This document shows, one piece after another, positions 23,689 to 32,667 of a stretch of 64,000 bases of DNA (position 1 is the first letter of the stretch; each line of letters begins with the position of its first letter). Position numbers and translations under genes: made by a program. The stretch lies in NCBI GenBank assembly GCA_902789665.1, contig CADAOY010000002.1, positions 331,820 to 395,819 on the forward strand, written 5' to 3'. The DNA comes from an uncultured Lachnospiraceae bacterium (GTDB lineage Bacteria; Bacillota; Clostridia; Lachnospirales; Lachnospiraceae). Below the pieces are notes generated by a model, which was given only the letters and a program-made list of their open reading frames with translations, was not told the DNA's origin and ran no database searches.

Positions 23689-23736
23689 TATAATCTGCTG
23701 AAACATATAAAAAAATAGTAGTTTCAGCAGATTATA
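23689..23736. repeat. Inverted repeat 2 (16-bp perfect arms)
   Basis: tataatctgctgaaac (23689-23704) pairs perfectly with 23721-23736 around a 16-base AT loop. It shares the core ctgctgaaac with inverted repeat 1, so that core appears four times in about 100 bases. The left arm begins with a perfect -10 hexamer, but I see no matching -35. Confidence 0.7.
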
Positions 23737-23746
23737 AACATTTGGT

Positions 23747-23767
23747 GACTCATAAGAGTCTTTTTTT
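23747..23767 (+). terminator. Short terminator before the tandem array
   Basis: gactc/gagtc stem with ataa loop and T7. It would end transcripts coming from the hairpin region to its left. Confidence 0.7.
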
Positions 23768-23771
23768 ATGC

Positions 23772-23884
23772 GCCAACTCGCCGAACAAAAATGTGCCAAC
23801 TCGCCGAACAAAAAACGGCCAACTCGCCGAACAAAAAAGTGCCAACTCGCCGAACAAAAATCGGCCAACTCGCCGAAAAATGTT
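23772..23884 (+). repeat. Tandem array: five 23-base units
   Basis: Units begin at 23772, 23795, 23818, 23841 and 23864, exactly 23 bases apart. The first 15 bases (gccaactcgccgaac) are identical in units 1-4 and are followed by A5 and three variable bases; unit 5 lacks ca. Where the variable bases end in cg, cggc and gccg can form a small hairpin. The period is not a multiple of three, so the array is not a protein repeat. A terminator follows directly. Together with 23575-23771 it fills a 500-base stretch with no convincing gene. Confidence 0.9.
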
Positions 23885-23914
23885 AAAAAGTGCTGATAAA
23901 TAGGCACTTTTTTT
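23885..23914 (+). terminator. Terminator directly after the tandem array
   Basis: 9-bp perfect stem aaaaagtgc/gcacttttt with a 10-base loop and a long T tract. It abuts the last repeat unit, as if the array were itself a transcript. Confidence 0.8.
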
Positions 23915-24026
23915 GTTTTGAATAAAGCGTAATTTATTAGCTTATATTTATTGTATTTATAGATGAAAACCTGTAATTGTGGTATATTAAATATATTGGA
24001 ATTTTTATTATAACGGAGGGTTAAAT

Positions 24027-25067
24027 ATGTCAACAACAATTGATAAACTTAAAAGCAATCCAGTTTTTAACATGTCTTTACACTCTAAAGAATTATTTCA
24101 TTCTAATTTCTGGGCATGGTTATTTGAACATAATGTTGAATATGCAAAAATCTTTTTCCCTGACTTGAAGAAATGCGATAGTGTTGAAAGAGAACAGGGA
24201 CATCGTGATATAACCATATGGAGCGAAAAAAAGGCGTATATTATAGAAAATAAGTTCAAATCTATTCCTGGACTTAAGCAGATTAAGGATTATCAGTCTG
24301 AGGTTGGCGACAAATTCGCAAAAGGCGTTCTTACTGGCATTGTGTATCCAGATTTTATGAAAAATGAAAGCGACTGGATATTTATAACCTATAGGGATAT
24401 TGCGGTTAAAATTAAAGATGTTGCTGATAAAGTAGAAGCAGAAGCATTTGAAAAGGAATTAATAAGTCGTTATTCTGAGATGCTTTTGGATTTGAATGAA
24501 GTAATTGTTGAAACATTGAAAAATTCATCAAATAATTGGGTTACCAGTATTGATTTTTCAGAAATATCTAAAATTCGAATGGATGACATAGTAAAAAAAC
24601 TAGTTGCAAGTAATTATGTGTCATACATGAATAAAGTGGGTCTTGATGGACTTTTGGATAACAATAAAAATGGTTATGATTTGTTAATAGAAAGTGGATA
24701 TAGTCATAAACATGCGATTTTGGATGTTAGATATGTTCAGAAAGACAATTTAGATATTTTGTCAGTTATTGGAATTCAAGTTGAAGATAATGAGTATAGA
24801 TGGTGTATACAGATAGATAAAGAACTTGATGAAGAACAAAGACAGAAATTGTTTGAAAAGTATGTCAATTTGGGATGGTTTGAAGCTTACGATAAAGCAA
24901 ATAAGGTTATAAAAGGACGAATAACCGGCATGATAAAACCTTTTGGTACATATAGTACAAAAAAATACACATTCCTTTATCAGTATTGGAAATTAGAGGA
25001 TAGTTCATTTGAAGCAATTAGAAAACAAATTGTTGAGGATATGAAACTGGCAGCGAAGTTGATATAA
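24027..25067 (+). CDS. Second PD-(D/E)XK nuclease superfamily protein (PDDEXK_4-like)
   Basis: A 346-residue protein of the same broad type as 19930-21015 but clearly diverged. The N-terminal part has N-M-S-L-H-S-K-E-L-F-H-S-N-F-W-A-W, then R-D-I-T-I-W and A-Y-I-I-E-N-K-F-K (Asp plus E-x-K at about residues 65-80) and G-L-K-Q-I-K-D-Y. The C-terminal region ends with Y-Q-Y-W-K-L, typical of the family. GGAGGG lies before the ATG. It stands alone behind the repeat array and is the last island A gene. Activity and target are unknown. Confidence 0.8.
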   Translation: MSTTIDKLKSNPVFNMSLHSKELFHSNFWAWLFEHNVEYAKIFFPDLKKCDSVEREQGHRDITIWSEKKAYIIENKFKSIPGLKQIKDYQSEVGDKFAKGVLTGIVYPDFMKNESDWIFITYRDIAVKIKDVADKVEAEAFEKELISRYSEMLLDLNEVIVETLKNSSNNWVTSIDFSEISKIRMDDIVKKLVASNYVSYMNKVGLDGLLDNNKNGYDLLIESGYSHKHAILDVRYVQKDNLDILSVIGIQVEDNEYRWCIQIDKELDEEQRQKLFEKYVNLGWFEAYDKANKVIKGRITGMIKPFGTYSTKKYTFLYQYWKLEDSSFEAIRKQIVEDMKLAAKLI

Positions 25068-25100
25068 AAAAGATACTAAAAGTTATTATGGAGAAACTAA

Positions 25101-26144
25101 ATGAAAAAAAGATACAAAGTTTTAATCGCAGTATTAATAGTTGTTGCAGTTATTGTGGCAGCAGTTATTGGATATAAGATTCATATGCATTATGATATTG
25201 AGCCTCATGAGTGCTATAACATTGCTGTTATGGAGGAAGAGGGAAGAAGTTATGATGATTATTCCACTGTATATATGACTACAGATATTTCTCCTGAAGG
25301 GCTGCAGGCTATTTATGAGGCGCTGGATGTACAGCCGGAGGGTAATGTAGCGGTTAAGCTTTCTACAGGTGAAGCAGGCAATCCTAATTATCTTAAGCCT
25401 GAATTAATTGGTGATCTGGTACAGGAACTTGATGCAACGATTATTGAGTGTAATACTGCATATTCAGGTTCTAAAAGAGCAGATACACTTATGCATATGG
25501 AAGTAGCCAAGGAACATGGATTTACTGAGATTGCAGATGTGGACATTATGGATGCTGACGGATATATGGTTATTCCGGTTGAAGGCGGTGAGCACTTAAA
25601 GGAGAACTGGGTAGGTCAGAATCTTGCCAATTATGATTATGTTGTTGTTTTGTCTCACTTTAAAGGTCACCCGATGGGCGGCTTTGGCGGAGCGCTTAAA
25701 AACATTTCAATTGGTATGGCATCAAGAGAAGGCAAGGTAAGAATTCACTCAGGTGGAGCATTGCATAAGCCAACAATTACACTGGCTGCACTTACTACAA
25801 ACCAGGATGTATTTACAGAAAGCATGGCAGAGGCTGCCAAGTCTGTAGATGATTATGAAGGCGAAAATATTATTTATATCAATATAGTTAATAACGTATC
25901 TGTAGACTGCGACTGCGTATCAAATCCTGCAGAGGTAGATATGCATGATATCGGAATTTTCGCATCCAAAGACCCTGTAGCAGTTGACCAGGCATGTATC
26001 GATGCTGTATTTGCAGCGCCTGACAGTGCTTCAATGCAGGAGAGAGTACTTTCACTCAACGGTCTTCATATCTTAACTCATGCTGAGAAAATCGGCCTTG
26101 GCAACAGAGCATATGAACTTATCGATATAGATACCGAGGAATAA
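25101..26144 (+). CDS. Exported DUF362 domain protein
   Basis: A 347-residue protein with an N-terminal membrane anchor (about 5-27) and a DUF362 domain outside the cell. DUF362 marks: V-A-V-K-L-S-T-G-E-A-G-N-P-N-Y-L-K-P, V-V-V-L-S-H-F-K-G-H-P-M-G-G-F-G-G-A-L-K-N and D-P-V-A-V-D-Q-A-C-I-D. The usual ferredoxin-like cluster motifs of some members are absent; one D-C-D-C pair is present. Biochemical function is not established. Followed after one base by a permease gene, so the pair is probably an operon. Confidence 0.85.
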   Translation: MKKRYKVLIAVLIVVAVIVAAVIGYKIHMHYDIEPHECYNIAVMEEEGRSYDDYSTVYMTTDISPEGLQAIYEALDVQPEGNVAVKLSTGEAGNPNYLKPELIGDLVQELDATIIECNTAYSGSKRADTLMHMEVAKEHGFTEIADVDIMDADGYMVIPVEGGEHLKENWVGQNLANYDYVVVLSHFKGHPMGGFGGALKNISIGMASREGKVRIHSGGALHKPTITLAALTTNQDVFTESMAEAAKSVDDYEGENIIYINIVNNVSVDCDCVSNPAEVDMHDIGIFASKDPVAVDQACIDAVFAAPDSASMQERVLSLNGLHILTHAEKIGLGNRAYELIDIDTEE

Positions 26145-26145
26145 A

Positions 26146-27051
26146 ATGTTAGAAATAATTCAAAGAGAATTAATTTACTTTTGGTATTATTTTACCCTGC
26201 AGCTTAGCCAGATATTCTGGTACTGGGTTCTGGGTATGATAATCGGCTCTGTGGTATCTGTATTTTTCAAAGATAAAATCCACGCCCTCATGAGAAATAT
26301 GAAGGGAGACGGAAGTTCTCTGGCAGGTATTGTATTTGCGTCTTTCTTAGGGATTCTCTCCCCACTTTGCATGTATGGAACCATCCCAATCGCGGCATCT
26401 TTTTCCAAAAGCGGAATCAAGGATGAATGGCTGGCGTCTTTTATGATGAGTTCAATTTTACTTAATCCCCAGCTTATAATGTATAGCGCAGCTCTTGGAA
26501 CCAAAGTGCTGTTAATTAGAATCATTACCTGTTTTATCTGCGGAATCGTGGCAGGCTTAGTGATTCACTGGTGTTTTAAGAAAAAGGAATTCTTCACATT
26601 CAAAGGATTTGATGAACCAAAGAATAAAGATACAGATCCAAATATCTTATTAAGATTTCTTAAGAATCTTTACCGAAATGTCAAAGCGACGGGACTTTAC
26701 TTCCTAATCGGTATCGTGCTGTCGGCGCTTTTTCAAAGATATATTCCTGAAAAAGCCATAACCTTCGTCTTTGGCGGCAATGAAGCCTGGGGCGTACTTA
26801 TGGCAGCGACCATCGGTGTGCCGTTATATGTCTGCGGAGGAGGAACCATCCCCATACTTAAAGCCTGGCTTGCAAGCGGCATGAGCCTTGGTTCAGCGGC
26901 AGCCTTCATGATTACGGGACCTGCTACCAAAATCACCAACCTTGGCGCCTTAAAAGCAGTGCTTGGAATTAAACACTTCCTTTTTTACTGGCTTTTCGTG
27001 ATAGTATTTTCCCTTGTTTGTGGCCTTATAATAAATATTATCTTTCACTGA
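26146..27051 (+). CDS. Permease of the DUF318/ArsP-like family
   Basis: A 301-residue membrane protein with about eight hydrophobic segments. The two-fold signature is clear: S-P-L-C-M-Y-G-T-I-P-I-A in the first half and Y-V-C-G-G-G-T-I-P-I-L-K-A-W-L in the second, followed by F-M-I-T-G-P-A-T-K-I-T-N-L-G-A-L. Members (YraQ, ArsP, SO_0444) export compounds such as organoarsenicals; the cysteines beside both G-T-I-P motifs fit metalloid binding. Substrate not determined. GAGG of the upstream gene's end serves as ribosome binding site. Confidence 0.82.
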   Translation: MLEIIQRELIYFWYYFTLQLSQIFWYWVLGMIIGSVVSVFFKDKIHALMRNMKGDGSSLAGIVFASFLGILSPLCMYGTIPIAASFSKSGIKDEWLASFMMSSILLNPQLIMYSAALGTKVLLIRIITCFICGIVAGLVIHWCFKKKEFFTFKGFDEPKNKDTDPNILLRFLKNLYRNVKATGLYFLIGIVLSALFQRYIPEKAITFVFGGNEAWGVLMAATIGVPLYVCGGGTIPILKAWLASGMSLGSAAAFMITGPATKITNLGALKAVLGIKHFLFYWLFVIVFSLVCGLIINIIFH

Positions 27052-27078
27052 TGGTGAAATGCGTGAAAACTTGAATAA

Positions 27079-27126
27079 TTAGCCCAAAAGTGGTATTATG
27101 GACAATAATGCCGATTTTTGGGCTAA
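27079..27126 (+). terminator. Hairpin between the permease and secA
   Basis: 11-bp perfect outer stem ttagcccaaaa/ttttgggctaa with an inner ggtattat/ataatgcc stem. The following tract is tatttatttt, a weak tail, so it may end the permease transcript or act as a secA leader structure. Confidence 0.55.
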
Positions 27127-27150
27127 TATTTATTTTGGAGATGAAAATTA

Positions 27151-29724
27151 ATGAAAATTGTAGATAAGGTTTTCGGTACACATTCTCAGAGAGAACTTAA
27201 AAGAATAATGCCGATTATTGATCAAATAGAAGCCTTAAAGCCTACTATGGAAGCTTTAAGTGATGAGGAACTTAGAGCTAAAACAGATGAGTTTAAGAAA
27301 AGACTTGCAGAAGGACAGACACTTGATGATATCCTGGTTGAAGCTTTCGCAACAGTAAGAGAAGCAGCCAAGAGAGTCCTTGGTATGGAGCACTACAGAG
27401 TGCAGTTAATCGGTGGACTTATTCTTCATCAGGGCCGTATCGCTGAGATGAAGACCGGTGAAGGTAAAACACTTGTATCAACACTTCCTGCATACCTTAA
27501 TGCACTTGAAGGAAAGGGTGTACATATCGTTACTGTTAACGACTATCTTGCCAAGCGTGATGCTGAGTGGATGGGTTCTGTACATGAATTCCTTGGACTT
27601 AAGGTTGGTGTTGTTTTACATTCTTCAGAAGATGCTGAAAGAAGAGAAGCATATCAGTGTGATATAACCTATGTAACCAATAATGAACTTGGTTTTGATT
27701 ATCTTCGTGATAACATGGTTATTTATAAAGAACAGCTGGTTCTTCGTGATTTACATTATGCCATCATCGATGAGGTTGACTCAGTTTTAATTGATGAGGC
27801 AAGAACACCACTTATTATTTCAGGTCAGGGTGGTAAGTCAACAGATCTTTATTCTGCCTGCGATATCCTGGCAAGACAGCTTAAAAGAGGTGACGACGTC
27901 GAAGAATTATCCAAGATGGATATTCTTATGAAGACAGAGGTTGAGGAGACCGGGGATTTTATCGTTAGTGAGAAAGAAAAGACAGTTAACTTAACGGCTC
28001 AGGGTATTGCGAAAGTTGAGCGTTTCTTTTCAATTGAGAACTTAGCTGATCCTCAGAACTTAGAGATTCAGCATAATGTTATTTTAGCGCTTCGTGCTCA
28101 TAACCTTATGTTTAAGGATCAGGACTACGTTGTAAAAGATGACCAGGTAATTATCGTCGACAGCTTTACAGGACGTTTAATGCCGGGTAGAAGATATTCA
28201 GATGGTCTTCATCAGGCTATTGAAGCAAAGGAACATGTTAAGGTTAAAAGAGAGAGTAAGACTCTTGCAACCGTTACATTCCAGAACTTCTTCAATAAGT
28301 TTGAGAAGAAGGCAGGTATGACAGGTACTGCTCTTACAGAGGAGAAGGAATTCAGAGATATTTACGGAATGGACGTTATCGAGATTCCTACCAACAAGCC
28401 TGTTATCAGAGTTGACCATCCGGATGCAGTTTATAAAACAAAGAAGGGCAAGTTAAATGCCATCTGTAATGCAGTTGCCGAGGCTCATGCCAAGGGACAG
28501 CCTGTACTGGTTGGTACAATTACAATTGAGTCATCAGAAGAGATAAGCAGAATGCTTACAAGAAAGGGCATTCATCATAAAGTCCTTAATGCGAAGTTCC
28601 ACGAAATGGAAGCTGAAATCGTTAAGGATGCAGGTCAGCATGGTGCAGTTACCATCGCTACCAACATGGCAGGTCGTGGTACTGATATTAAACTTGATGA
28701 TGATGCAAGAGCTGCAGGTGGTCTCTTCATTATCGGTACAGAGAGACATGAAAGCCGTCGTATCGACAACCAGTTAAGAGGTCGTTCAGGTCGTCAGGGT
28801 GATATCGGTGAGTCCAAGTTCTATATCTCACTTGAGGATGATTTGCTCCGTCTCTTCGGTTCCGAGAGAATGATGAGCGTATTTAATTCAATGGGTATTT
28901 CAGAAGACCAGGAGATTGCACACAAGATGTTATCATCTGCAATTGAGAATGCCCAGAAGAGAATAGAAAATAACAACTTTGGTATCAGAAAGAACCTGCT
29001 TGAATATGACCAGGTTATGAATGACCAGAGAGAGATTATCTATGCAGAGCGTCTTAAGGTTCTTAATGGAGAAAGCATGAGAGACTCCATTATGAAGATG
29101 GTTATGGATGTGGTGGAGAATTATGTGGACTCCTGCATAGGAGATGACTCATCTGCGGAGGAATGGGATCTTAACGACCTTAATGTGAACCTTCTTCCAA
29201 TCGTTCCTTTAGAGCCTGTTACATTAGAAAGAATCGAGAAGCCGAAGAAGGCAGCCTTAAAGCAGCAGCTTAAAGAAGAAGCAATTAAACTTTATGAAGA
29301 TAAAGAATCACAGTTCCCTCAGGCTGAGGCCATGAGAGAGGTTGAACGTGTAGTATTACTCAGATGTATCGACCGTAAGTGGATGAATCACATCGATGAT
29401 ATGGATCAGCTTCGTCAGGGTATCGGCATGATGGCTTACGGACAGAGAGATCCGCTTGTTGAATACAAGATGAGTGGTTTCGAGATGTTTGATGCAATGA
29501 CTGATGCAATCAAGGAAGATACAGTCAGAATGATTATGCATATCAAGGTTGAGCAGAAGATTGAAAGAGAACAGGTTGCCAAGGTTACAGGAACCAATAA
29601 GGATGACAGTACAACCAAAGCTCCCGTTACCCGTAAAGCAGCCAAGATATATCCTAATGATCCATGTCCTTGCGGAAGCGGTAAGAAATACAAAAACTGC
29701 CACGGTCTGACAGGTGGGATGTAA
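27151..29724 (+). CDS. secA: Preprotein translocase ATPase SecA
   Basis: The motor that pushes preproteins through SecYEG, 857 residues. It has an N-terminal DEAD-type motor with M-K-T-G-E-G-K-T (Walker A) and D-E-V-D-S (Walker B), a preprotein-binding insert, the second motor with [13 protein letters not shown] and [11 protein letters not shown], the helical scaffold, and a C-terminal zinc site [13 protein letters not shown]. Full length for the family. It is the main secA type; nothing suggests SecA2. Confidence 0.98.
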   Translation: MKIVDKVFGTHSQRELKRIMPIIDQIEALKPTMEALSDEELRAKTDEFKKRLAEGQTLDDILVEAFATVREAAKRVLGMEHYRVQLIGGLILHQGRIAEMKTGEGKTLVSTLPAYLNALEGKGVHIVTVNDYLAKRDAEWMGSVHEFLGLKVGVVLHSSEDAERREAYQCDITYVTNNELGFDYLRDNMVIYKEQLVLRDLHYAIIDEVDSVLIDEARTPLIISGQGGKSTDLYSACDILARQLKRGDDVEELSKMDILMKTEVEETGDFIVSEKEKTVNLTAQGIAKVERFFSIENLADPQNLEIQHNVILALRAHNLMFKDQDYVVKDDQVIIVDSFTGRLMPGRRYSDGLHQAIEAKEHVKVKRESKTLATVTFQNFFNKFEKKAGMTGTALTEEKEFRDIYGMDVIEIPTNKPVIRVDHPDAVYKTKKGKLNAICNAVAEAHAKGQPVLVGTITIESSEEISRMLTRKGIHHKVLNAKFHEMEAEIVKDAGQHGAVTIATNMAGRGTDIKLDDDARAAGGLFIIGTERHESRRIDNQLRGRSGRQGDIGESKFYISLEDDLLRLFGSERMMSVFNSMGISEDQEIAHKMLSSAIENAQKRIENNNFGIRKNLLEYDQVMNDQREIIYAERLKVLNGESMRDSIMKMVMDVVENYVDSCIGDDSSAEEWDLNDLNVNLLPIVPLEPVTLERIEKPKKAALKQQLKEEAIKLYEDKESQFPQAEAMREVERVVLLRCIDRKWMNHIDDMDQLRQGIGMMAYGQRDPLVEYKMSGFEMFDAMTDAIKEDTVRMIMHIKVEQKIEREQVAKVTGTNKDDSTTKAPVTRKAAKIYPNDPCPCGSGKKYKNCHGLTGGM

Positions 29725-29760
29725 AATGTGGTTATAACCACGAAACAAAATTGCAAAATA

Positions 29761-29792
29761 ACCGCCCATAAGCGTTATCGTTTCTGGGCGGT
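29761..29792 (+). promoter_or_regulatory. Hairpin before prfB
   Basis: accgccca (29761-29768) pairs with tgggcggt (29785-29792). The tail is aattaataa, so it is not a standard terminator; it might still slow read-through from secA or structure the prfB leader. Confidence 0.4.
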
Positions 29793-29821
29793 AATTAATA
29801 ACGAAGGGTTGTGACTTACAC

Positions 29822-30958
29822 TTGATAGAATTAGATGCAATTAAAACAGAACTGGGCAAGCTTATTGAACCCCTGTCTGAAGTAAAGGAATCCCTTGATC
29901 TGGAGAACAAATCAAGAAAAGTTGTGGAACTTGAAAGACAGATGGAAGAGAATGATTTCTGGACAGATGCAGATAAAGCCAATGCCAAGGTAAGGGAACT
30001 TAAAGCCATTAAGGATTCCATAGAAACATATCAGAAACTGGAAACTCAGAAAGATGATATATATGCTTTGATGGAAATGGCAGAAGAAGAGAATGATGAG
30101 TCTTTGATTCCTGATATACAGGCTGAGATGGCGGATTTTACAAAAACGCTTGATAAACTAAGACTTGAAACATTACTTTCAGATGAATATGATGCCAATA
30201 ATGCCATATTAAGACTTAATGCGGGAGCAGGCGGAACAGAGAGCTGTGACTGGTGCTCCATGTTATACAGAATGTATACAAGATGGGCTGACAAGCATGG
30301 ATTCTCAGTTGAGCTCCTTGATCTTCTTGACGGCGATGAAGCGGGAATCAAGTCAGTAGCCTTCCAGGTAAACGGACTTAATGCATATGGATATCTAAAG
30401 GGCGAAAGAGGAGTTCACAGACTGGTTAGAATTTCACCATTTAATGCCCAGGGGAAGAGACAGACATCATTCGTATCTTTAGATGTTATGCCGGAATTAT
30501 CACTTGATGTTGAACTTGATATTGATGAGAAAGACCTTCGTATTGATACCTACCGTTCATCGGGCGCAGGTGGTCAGCATATCAATAAAACAAGTTCTGC
30601 CATCAGAATTACACATATTCCCACAGGCGTTGTAGTTCAGTGTCAGAATGAAAGAAGCCAGTTCCAGAATAAGGATAAGGCAATGCAGATGCTCAAATCC
30701 AAACTCATGATGCTTAAAAAAGAAGCCAATGCCGAGAAGTTATCTGACATCCGTGGTGATGTAACACAGATTGGATGGGGTAATCAGATAAGGTCTTATG
30801 TGCTTCAACCATATACACTTGTTACGGATAAGAGATCCGGTGAGAAAAACAGTGATGTGGACGGAGTGCTTGACGGCGATCTTGACAGTATGATAATTGC
30901 TTACCTTAAGTGGAAGAGTTTAGGTGGCGCCGAGGTAGGCGGAGATGACGATGAATAA
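29822..30958 (+). CDS. prfB: Peptide chain release factor 2, no programmed frameshift
   Basis: RF2 (378 residues) reads UGA and UAA stop codons and releases the chain. S-P-F (stop recognition, in V-R-I-S-P-F-N-A-Q-G) and G-G-Q (hydrolysis, in S-G-A-G-G-Q-H-I-N-K) are both present. The start is TTG: no ATG exists in frame, and the N-terminus aligns with E. coli RF2 from residue 1. At the place where most prfB genes have CTT-TGA and need a +1 shift, this gene reads ctt gat and stays in frame. AAGGG lies 13 bases upstream, a weak site. Confidence 0.96.
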   Translation: MIELDAIKTELGKLIEPLSEVKESLDLENKSRKVVELERQMEENDFWTDADKANAKVRELKAIKDSIETYQKLETQKDDIYALMEMAEEENDESLIPDIQAEMADFTKTLDKLRLETLLSDEYDANNAILRLNAGAGGTESCDWCSMLYRMYTRWADKHGFSVELLDLLDGDEAGIKSVAFQVNGLNAYGYLKGERGVHRLVRISPFNAQGKRQTSFVSLDVMPELSLDVELDIDEKDLRIDTYRSSGAGGQHINKTSSAIRITHIPTGVVVQCQNERSQFQNKDKAMQMLKSKLMMLKKEANAEKLSDIRGDVTQIGWGNQIRSYVLQPYTLVTDKRSGEKNSDVDGVLDGDLDSMIIAYLKWKSLGGAEVGGDDDE

Positions 30959-31337
30959 TTACGAATTTGTACCAAAGGATTCCAGACATATAGCAATGGA
31001 AAAAAGAGCGGGACTTATGGCGATACTTGCCATTGTAAGTTCAGTTCTGATGACAGTTATTCTGCCTTATGTGTTTGGAGCAATGTCCATATTTTTTGCA
31101 TATCTTTCCAAGGGTAAAACCGGCAGTAAGAGCGTATATGCACACATAGCTGTAATCTGCAGCGTAGTAATAATGATTTCCAATACAGTTTTAATGGGAG
31201 TCAGCGTATATACTGTATTTACTGATGAGAAATTAAGGGAAGAATTTAATACCACATATGAGAAGATGTACGGCCAGTCTTTTGACGAAGTATTAAAAGA
31301 GTATGAAACTATGTACAATCTTCAATTTTCGGAGTAA
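30951..31337 (+). CDS. Small two-pass membrane protein
   Basis: A 128-residue protein overlapping prfB by eight bases. Two hydrophobic segments (about residues 19-46 and 59-83) flank a short K-G-K-T-G-S-K-S loop, then a charged C-terminal tail. The layout (G-A-M-S-I-F-F-A-Y-L-S-K-G) recalls DUF4190-type proteins common beside housekeeping genes in Clostridia; the assignment is tentative. Start chosen at the ATG with GGAG six bases upstream. Confidence 0.7.
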   Translation: MNNYEFVPKDSRHIAMEKRAGLMAILAIVSSVLMTVILPYVFGAMSIFFAYLSKGKTGSKSVYAHIAVICSVVIMISNTVLMGVSVYTVFTDEKLREEFNTTYEKMYGQSFDEVLKEYETMYNLQFSE

Positions 31338-31392
31338 AATATAGTTAAGTATATTGCCAAGTACCTTGTGTTTATTTTTAGAGGTAACGCCT

Positions 31393-31950
31393 ATGGCTGA
31401 TTTAATGAATAACTTAAACAACAGCATATATTTAAGTACAGGTGCAAGTCTTGATAATGCATATAGAAGCGGAATGCCTCAGGGCGCCGGAATGCCTGGA
31501 GTAAGTTCAGAGAATCTAAGGGTTGAGAACTTAAAGAAGGCAGCCGGAATTGAGACTGATGCCAAGGCTGGGGATGCAGAGCGCCTTACCGGTGGTAAGG
31601 AATGTCAGACCTGCAAGAATCGTAAGTATAAAGACGGTTCGGATGAGATGGTTTCCTTTAAGTCTGCAGCTCATATATCACCGACACAGGCTCCGACAGC
31701 TGTAAGGGCTCATGAGATGGAACATGTTTCCAATGCCTATAACAAAGCAAGTCAGGAAGGCGGTAAGGTTATAAGAGCCTCAGTTACAATTAAGATGGCT
31801 ATCTGTCCTGAATGTGGAAGAGCATATGTAAGTGGCGGCGTAACCAATACCTGTATTAAAACACCTGCTGATGATTCAGCATATGGAAAGAATCTTAAAG
31901 AGATTGTAGGAGAAGCGTCCAAGGGTGATTCTTTGGATATTAAAGCGTGA
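31393..31950 (+). CDS. Putative SprA-related metalloprotease-like protein
   Basis: A 185-residue protein with a disordered N-terminus, two CxxC pairs (C-Q-T-C and C-P-E-C) and V-R-A-H-E-M-E-H-V-S-N-A, an HExxH zinc motif in the R-A-H-E-x-x-H setting of the SprA-related (CJM1_0395-like) family. The cysteines are an addition relative to the core. No signal peptide is present. Start ATG behind GAGG; an ATG at 31354 has no site. Proteolytic activity is predicted only. Confidence 0.65.
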   Translation: MADLMNNLNNSIYLSTGASLDNAYRSGMPQGAGMPGVSSENLRVENLKKAAGIETDAKAGDAERLTGGKECQTCKNRKYKDGSDEMVSFKSAAHISPTQAPTAVRAHEMEHVSNAYNKASQEGGKVIRASVTIKMAICPECGRAYVSGGVTNTCIKTPADDSAYGKNLKEIVGEASKGDSLDIKA

Positions 31951-31952
31951 AA

Positions 31953-32660
31953 ATGAAGAAATCAATCAAGGAAATAAGAGCGGATTCCAGAGAGATAATG
32001 CTAGGGAATCTGCTCTTGCCTGTTTTAGTAACATTAACATATTATGTATTATCCAATATAGTATCATTCTGTGTATCCATTAGTCTGATTGGAAATGGAA
32101 TATGGGCGCTGATTTTTTACGTTGGATTAAATATTGTAATGGATACTCTTTTTAGTATTCTTGATCTTGGAAAGGCGAATTTCTATCTTAAATACAGTTT
32201 GTCCAAGGATTACAGTTTTGCAGACCTTTGGCATGGCTTTAAAGGTCAGGCAGATAAGACGCTTTTAGTGGGATTTATAATGGCGCTTATTTCCCATATC
32301 TGCTTTATGCCTTATGTTTTATATGTAAATCTTTTTGTTGATAAATTAAGCAAAATGGCGCTCCTTAAAGTGGGAGTAATATATGTGGCATGCGCTTTTC
32401 TTTTTCTTATAATCAGCGTATTCTTTACTCAGGCATATTATATTTTATGTGATATTCCAAAAGCAGGACCGCTGCAGGCCTTAAGACTTTCAGCAAGGCT
32501 CATTGGAAGGAATTTCTGGAGATACATAGGACTTCAGATTTCACTTATTCCTGTAAGGCTCCTTGGAGTACTTTCATTTGGCATAGCATTTTTATGGATT
32601 AGTCCTTACATAGAAACCTGTAAGGCATTATTCTATTCAGATATGGTTAAGTCCAGATAA
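31953..32660 (+). CDS. DUF975 membrane protein
   Basis: A 235-residue integral membrane protein of the DUF975 type, with about five hydrophobic segments and family features S-I-K-E-I-R-A-D-S-R near the start, S-L-S-K-D-Y-S-F-A-D-L-W-H-G-F in the loop, and late A-L-R-L-S-A-R-L-I-G-R-N-F-W-R. Function unknown. A GTG at 31947 overlapping the previous stop (GTGA) is an alternative start. Part of the prfB downstream gene string. Confidence 0.78.
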   Translation: MKKSIKEIRADSREIMLGNLLLPVLVTLTYYVLSNIVSFCVSISLIGNGIWALIFYVGLNIVMDTLFSILDLGKANFYLKYSLSKDYSFADLWHGFKGQADKTLLVGFIMALISHICFMPYVLYVNLFVDKLSKMALLKVGVIYVACAFLFLIISVFFTQAYYILCDIPKAGPLQALRLSARLIGRNFWRYIGLQISLIPVRLLGVLSFGIAFLWISPYIETCKALFYSDMVKSR

Positions 32661-32667
32661 GGTGATT

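Noticed and set aside
23772-23884. CRISPR array
   Set aside because: Units are 23 bases with only three variable bases, no spacers of 30 or more bases and no cas genes. It is a tandem repeat.
23662-24039. Minus-strand reading frame of 125 codons across the 23-base repeats
   Set aside because: The repeats are read in a different phase each time, codon use is unlike the neighbours, no ribosome binding site precedes it, and it runs through two terminators and two inverted repeats. Treated as non-coding.
23747-25067. Type III toxin-antitoxin (repeat RNA plus toxin)
   Set aside because: The order of repeats, terminator and gene fits, but the gene is a 346-residue PD-(D/E)XK protein and not a ToxN-like endoribonuclease, and no promoter is clear before the repeats. 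Kept only as a finding about the array.
29356-30021. Minus-strand frame of 221 codons opposite the secA end and prfB start
   Set aside because: It crosses two essential genes and the hairpin between them; low-complexity composition and no start signal.
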